The notes beneath the pieces were generated by a model. It was not told the DNA's origin. It ran no database searches and saw nothing but the letters and a program-made list of their open reading frames with translations. Positions 7,014-10,120 of a stretch of 10,120 nt of DNA are shown in pieces. The stretch's first letter is position 1. Each line of letters opens with the position of its first letter. Source of the stretch: Bacteroidetes bacterium UBA6063. GTDB lineage: Bacteria > Bacteroidota > Bacteroidia > NS11-12g > UBA9320. The stretch spans positions 1 to 10,120 of the forward strand of contig DIYD01000107.1 in assembly GCA_002428905.1 (NCBI GenBank). The letters are read 5' to 3'. A program made the position numbers and the translations under genes.

Positions 7014-7325
7014 ATGGCTGTAACGAGATTAGAACGAAAAGCGAGAAGAAATAAAACAAGAGCTAAGGAAAGAACTTTAGCGATTAAGCGAAATATCCGT
7101 CGAAACTTTGTGGCTTCGCCATACAAAGAAGAGTCTGGTATCATTTTAGAAGACGACGTATTAACCGTTGCGCAGAACCTTTCAACGGGTGCTAAGCCTA
7201 AAGCAAAGAAAGCCGAAAAGAAAGTGGAAGAAGCACCTGAAGCTACTGCAGAAGTTGCAGAAACTCCAGCTCCAGAAGCGGAAGCAAGTGCAGATGAAGC
7301 GCCTGAAGCCACTCAGGAAGCATAA
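7014..7325 (+). CDS. Small basic/acidic protein, conserved Bacteroidota type, function unknown
   Basis: 103 residues. The first 32 residues hold 13 Arg/Lys and only 2 Glu (opening MAVTRLERKARRNK). After a middle segment (33-60), residues 61-70 are a lysine cluster (6 of 10), and residues 71-103 have 11 acidic and no basic residues, made of Ala, Glu, Pro and Thr. The hexapeptide EAPEAT occurs twice (73-78 and 95-100). There is no signal peptide or membrane segment. From memory, short Bacteroidota proteins of about 50-65 residues share the VTRLxRKxRRNK opening and are annotated as hypothetical. If so, the acidic tail is an addition. The basic head suggests binding to RNA, ribosomes or DNA, and the acidic tail could modulate that. 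A small ribosomal protein named bL38 has been reported in Flavobacterium, but I cannot say whether this is it. It is not a standard S20 or S21. The gene has its own promoter and terminator. The start is fixed by the promoter 17 bases upstream. Confidence 0.75.
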   Translation: MAVTRLERKARRNKTRAKERTLAIKRNIRRNFVASPYKEESGIILEDDVLTVAQNLSTGAKPKAKKAEKKVEEAPEATAEVAETPAPEAEASADEAPEATQEA

Positions 7326-7363
7326 GATTTGAGAACAATCCTGGTCAGCCAGGGAATGATATT

Positions 7364-7389
7364 AAAGACCTCTGCGGAGGTCTTTTTTT
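7364..7389 (+). terminator. Intrinsic terminator of the small basic/acidic gene
   Basis: AAAGACCTC (7364-7372) and GAGGTCTTT (7377-7385) form a perfect 9-base stem around a TGCG loop, with a run of seven T ending at 7389. This is the clearest terminator in the window. It lies 38 bases after the stop codon. The stop codon of the convergent membrane-protein gene (7388-7390) falls in the end of the T-run. Read on the minus strand, the same stem ends in TTTAAT, so it may also serve that gene weakly. A smaller hairpin (CCTGG-TCAG-CCAGG, 7340-7353) precedes it. Confidence 0.92.
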
Positions 7390-7765
7390 ATGCCTGAATA
7401 TTTGATGGTGTTCGGTTCATCAGCCAATAGAGTCCATACAACAACGCAGGAACCACAACCAGACTAATGAGATTTAAGGTTTGAAACAGATCAACACGCA
7501 CAATTGCTAAACCAATGAGCGATACGAGCGTTACCAAACAACCGATTCCCTCCCATTTCCAGGCAAGTCCAAAACCAACTACGGTAGCAGAAATCATAAA
7601 GACAAAGGATAGAAGATCACTGGTCGACAAAATATAGTCGTCATCTACCTCAGAATCACCAAACAAATGAGCCAGAAAGAAAAACAAGACAAAGACCATA
7701 ACCGTGGTGCCCCAAACCCGGGCAATCCAACGTATCACCTGTTTATAGTCTACAGTGTCTTTCAT
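7388..7765 (-). CDS. Small four-helix membrane protein, function unknown
   Basis: 125 residues from ATG at 7763-7765. An in-frame ATG at 7801 would add 12 residues, but it lies upstream of a likely promoter box (7783-7790), so the shorter start is preferred. Four hydrophobic segments are visible, at about residues 17-35, 50-68, 73-90 and 94-116. A short acidic stretch (SEVDDD, 38-43) joins helices 1 and 2, and an AWKWEGIGG-like turn (AWKWEGIG, 68-75) joins helices 2 and 3. The pattern of RWIARVWGT before helix 1 and AWKWEG after helix 2 resembles small uncharacterised membrane proteins that I recall under DUF7670, an assignment I cannot check here. There are no catalytic or ligand motifs and no signal peptide cleavage site. 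It follows the dehydrogenase gene by 72 bases on the same strand but probably has its own promoter. Confidence 0.75.
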   Translation of the reverse strand: MKDTVDYKQVIRWIARVWGTTVMVFVLFFFLAHLFGDSEVDDDYILSTSDLLSFVFMISATVVGFGLAWKWEGIGCLVTLVSLIGLAIVRVDLFQTLNLISLVVVPALLYGLYWLMNRTPSNIQA

Positions 7766-7782
7766 GTTGTTTAATGGTATAC

Positions 7783-7809
7783 CGAAAGTAGAGCAATACA
7801 CGGCAGCAA
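7783..7809 (-). promoter_or_regulatory. Candidate promoter of the four-helix membrane protein gene
   Basis: On the minus strand, TTG (7809-7807) and TACTTTCG (7790-7783, one mismatch to TAnnTTTG) are separated by 16 bases. Transcription would start near 7778, between the two possible ATGs at 7801 and 7765, which favours the downstream one. Confidence 0.45.
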
Positions 7810-7837
7810 TGTAAAAACGCCCGTTGGAAGGTCAGGT

Positions 7838-8974
7838 TTATTCGACGGTTTCTGTCTTAACGTAATTCACGTTACGTTCCTGCAAATAGGTATGGATGAA
7901 GTTGAAACATGCTTTATGCTTACCAACCAGTTCAGGAGGAAACACGCCTTGTGCATTAAACAGTCCTTGAAGAACGAGTTCAACTGCCGCAGTGGCCGTA
8001 TACCCGGTGGTTCGCGCCATGGAAGACGTATTACTCACCTCATTGTACTCATCATAGAGATCATATCGAATATGCATTCGTTTTCCACCATCATCTGTTC
8101 CATGCATATCGATGCGCATCACCGTAAATTCGGGTTCCCCTATACCAAGCTTCCATGCATCGAAAAGAAGTGCATTGGTAAGGTCTATAGGCCGCACTTC
8201 TACTCCATTAATTTCACGCTTTGCTGTATCAAAAAAGCCAGCCGATTTTAAAACAGAGATGTATTCGGCATGCCCCGGGTATCGCAACGTCTTTTCCTTC
8301 ATATTCGGAATGTGTTTCATCGTAGTCAATAACGATCGAAGACCATCTGAATTAAACGACTCTAAGACACCAACCGAGTCAAAATCAACTAGTTCCCTAT
8401 CGGTTAAAGGCTCTACGGTACGTAGTTCTCCATTCTCCACATAGCGGGCCGGACGCGTATATTCTTCAATCACGTCAATGGGTGAAAACGGCGCCTTGTA
8501 TTTGAACGGCCATACTTGTTCTTTGGGTAACCCTCCCACCAGACAGGTAAATGTATCGATGGTTAGCGTCTCGTTGTAATGTCCAAGTATTACATTACCC
8601 ATTCCAGGTGCAACACCACAATCCACAATAGCGGTACAACGATGTTTACGCGCCAGTCCATCCAACTCCAGCGCATCTTCTGGAAAAAAAGATATGTCAA
8701 CTACATCTTTGCCAGCCGTGAGTATTGTTTTTAAGGTCTCGTACCCCAGGAAGCCAGGAACCGCGCATACAACCAAATCAAAATCCTGGAGAAACTCGAT
8801 TAACGCAAGCGTATCCGTTACGTCAAGTATCGTCTTGGTAATCTGTGATTTTCCGTCTAGCTTGTCAAATGCCGATGCATTGACATCGGTTACGGTTACT
8901 TCGTGCTTTCTGGCCAGATCGATGGCTATGGCACTACCCACCATTCCGCAGCCCAATACGACAACTTTACTCAT
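7838..8974 (-). CDS. Saccharopine dehydrogenase family oxidoreductase (lysine dehydrogenase-like)
   Basis: 378 residues. It has an N-terminal Rossmann domain with GCGMVG (residues 8-13) after strand 1 and Asp30 at the end of strand 2, the acidic residue usually associated with NAD rather than NADP. The catalytic part follows: VVCAVPG (68-74), DISFFPED (93-100), AIVDCGVAPGMGNVILG (115-131), VGGLPKEQVWPFKYKAPFSPIDVIEEYTRPARYV (146-179), and a later LRYPGHAEY segment. These match the saccharopine/L-lysine dehydrogenase group (Sacchrp_dh_NADP plus C-terminal domain). Characterised members oxidise lysine at the epsilon carbon or cleave saccharopine. Carboxynorspermidine dehydrogenase is a more distant relative and the APGMGN and PFSPIDVIEEYTRPA segments argue against it. 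The substrate is not determinable here. The ATG at 8972-8974 gives the usual short lead into strand 1. It follows the histidine kinase gene by 52 bases on the same strand. Confidence 0.85.
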   Translation of the reverse strand: MSKVVVLGCGMVGSAIAIDLARKHEVTVTDVNASAFDKLDGKSQITKTILDVTDTLALIEFLQDFDLVVCAVPGFLGYETLKTILTAGKDVVDISFFPEDALELDGLARKHRCTAIVDCGVAPGMGNVILGHYNETLTIDTFTCLVGGLPKEQVWPFKYKAPFSPIDVIEEYTRPARYVENGELRTVEPLTDRELVDFDSVGVLESFNSDGLRSLLTTMKHIPNMKEKTLRYPGHAEYISVLKSAGFFDTAKREINGVEVRPIDLTNALLFDAWKLGIGEPEFTVMRIDMHGTDDGGKRMHIRYDLYDEYNEVSNTSSMARTTGYTATAAVELVLQGLFNAQGVFPPELVGKHKACFNFIHTYLQERNVNYVKTETVE

Positions 8975-9026
8975 GTTGGAAAACTACAAAAAAGGCGTTG
9001 AATGCCGTGAAGATTTAACAATAGAT

Positions 9027-10120
9027 CTATTGCACTGGGATATAAATCACGAAAGATGTTCCGTTCTGGTCTGAATGCAGCAGTCGGATTCTTCCCTTAT
9101 GGTTCTCTACAATTCTGCGACAAATGCTCAAACCTAACCCCACCCCATCTTCTCTTCCACTTACGAACGGTAAAAACAGGTCTTTTTGAAGTTCTGATTT
9201 GACGCCTTTACCATTGTCTCTAAATACGATTTGATACTCGTTCGACGTTTTTTTCACCTCAATATCGATGTGCAGGTTTCTGGTTTTGCTTTCAAAGGCC
9301 ACTGCATTGGTGTATAAATTCGTAAATACCTGGATCAGTTGCGTTAGGTCAATATACGCTATTTCGTTTAGAGCTTCACCTCCGACTTGTACATTACCAG
9401 CGAATACATCCGACATTTCCTCAAAGAAACTACCCCATATGATCGCTGCCTTATTAGGTGGCGGAATTTGAATCTTTTGCTGATGGCGCTCCACTAAATT
9501 CTGCAAGTGATGTGCCTGCTGATGGATGGTATCAAGTGCCTTTAACAGGTCACTTTCCTGAAGGTTATTGCCATCGTTAACCGCATCTTGGATGGTTTCC
9601 GTAAGAGACAATACAGGAGATATTCCATTTCTAACTTCATGGCTCAACACATGCAACATGCGTTGATAAGGTTCATATACTCCTTCTTGGGAAATTGGCG
9701 GGCCAGCCAGAGTAACAAATCGGAAATGCTGGCCTCCGATAGTGCGTGTATTGATATGCACACGATAAGCATCCAGTTCATTTTCATCCGCAAGTCTTAT
9801 CTGTTGCCCCCCTACTTGATGGTTAAGAAGTGTATGGTACAATTCGGGATGATCGGTCTTGAAATCGTTCAGATGCGAACGCTTACCCATTTTAAGCGTA
9901 AAGGCCACGTTGCTTACTGCCAGTTCATCATTTTCATTGAAAACCGCAATTGGAGCTTCTACTTGCTGGACAATCTGGTTCAGCAAATCTGTTCTCAATG
10001 TTTGCTCTCTTTTAAATGCAGTTAACTCCAGGCCGATTTGCTTCATCGCATGCACCATGCCCGCACGATGTCTAACCCCACCGGAAAGCGCTACGGAGTC
10101 AAAGTCTCTGTACCGAAGAT
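9027..10120 (-). CDS. Sensor histidine kinase (5' end beyond window)
   Basis: The frame is open from the TAG at 9027-9029 to the right edge, giving 363 residues. An ATG at 10058 exists, but the reading frame continues upstream without a stop, so the true start is probably outside. Order in the visible part: a PAS-like region (about 40-138, with APIAVFNENDELAVSN), the dimerisation/phosphoacceptor region with His160 in VLSHEVRNGISPVLSLTET (158-174), then the catalytic ATPase domain with N-box FTNLYTNAV (265-273), G1 box DNGKGV (301-306), F-box LFLPFVSG (314-321) and G2 box GVGLGLSICRRIVENHKG (325-342). All catalytic motifs look intact. The H-box resembles the SHEIMNSLTPI type of NtrY-like kinases common in Bacteroidota. 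Membrane or sensory segments would be upstream, and no response regulator is visible within the window, so the signal and partner are unknown. Confidence 0.92.
   Translation of the reverse strand, partial: LRYRDFDSVALSGGVRHRAGMVHAMKQIGLELTAFKREQTLRTDLLNQIVQQVEAPIAVFNENDELAVSNVAFTLKMGKRSHLNDFKTDHPELYHTLLNHQVGGQQIRLADENELDAYRVHINTRTIGGQHFRFVTLAGPPISQEGVYEPYQRMLHVLSHEVRNGISPVLSLTETIQDAVNDGNNLQESDLLKALDTIHQQAHHLQNLVERHQQKIQIPPPNKAAIIWGSFFEEMSDVFAGNVQVGGEALNEIAYIDLTQLIQVFTNLYTNAVAFESKTRNLHIDIEVKKTSNEYQIVFRDNGKGVKSELQKDLFLPFVSGREDGVGLGLSICRRIVENHKGRIRLLHSDQNGTSFVIYIPVQ

Noticed and set aside
6989..7312. 107-codon minus-strand frame rich in Ala, Ser and Gly opposite the small basic/acidic gene
   Set aside because: The repeat-like composition is the reverse reading of the Ala/Glu-coding tail. 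The plus strand has the promoter and terminator.
7766..7801. Twelve-residue N-terminal extension of the four-helix membrane protein from ATG 7801
   Set aside because: A promoter-like box at 7783-7790 lies downstream of that ATG, and the extension has no conserved-looking sequence.
8988..9007. Terminator-like GGC/GCC with a run of six T on the minus strand between the histidine kinase and dehydrogenase genes
   Set aside because: Only three consecutive base pairs form, too few for a credible stem, so co-transcription of the two genes stays open.

Overview
The window looks like a chromosomal housekeeping segment from a member of the Bacteroidota, most likely a Flavobacteriia- or Cryomorphaceae-like lineage. 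This rests on several recognisable proteins reading as the Bacteroidota versions of their families, on promoter boxes of the form TAnnTTTG (TACCTTTG before queA and before the small basic/acidic gene, TACTTTTG before trkA), on the general lack of Shine-Dalgarno sequences, and on a moderate base composition. I see no phage genes, insertion sequences, CRISPR array, tRNA or rRNA. Genes account for most of the window and no gap exceeds 300 bases.

Layout from left to right. A partial minus-strand gene encodes the extreme N terminus of the ClpB disaggregase. It is divergent, across about 265 bases, from a plus-strand pair: a class I aminotransferase (aspartate aminotransferase type) and an HldE/RfaE-type PfkB sugar kinase. 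The second gene of this pair starts with GTG inside the stop of the first (TAGTG). A separate promoter then drives queA (queuosine tRNA modification). queA converges on the minus-strand potassium-uptake operon trkA-trkH, whose genes overlap as TAATG. trkA is divergent from a small plus-strand gene with a strong promoter. That gene encodes a 103-residue protein with a very basic head and an Ala/Glu/Pro-rich acidic tail, and it ends at a clear intrinsic terminator. The rest of the window is on the minus strand: a histidine kinase cut by the right edge, a saccharopine/lysine-dehydrogenase-family oxidoreductase, and a small four-helix membrane protein.

How the genes fit together. TrkA and TrkH form one K+ transport system, the gating subunit and the channel subunit. 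QueA completes a tRNA anticodon modification. The kinase belongs to ADP-heptose or related sugar activation for the cell surface. ClpB is a heat-shock chaperone. The histidine kinase and the dehydrogenase are merely co-directional and I can show no functional link between them. I found no convincing new multi-gene system. The items most worth a second look are the small basic/acidic protein, three GACA half-sites exactly 42 bases apart in the clpB-aminotransferase intergenic region, the TAGTG coupling of aminotransferase to sugar kinase, and the quasi-palindrome ahead of queA.
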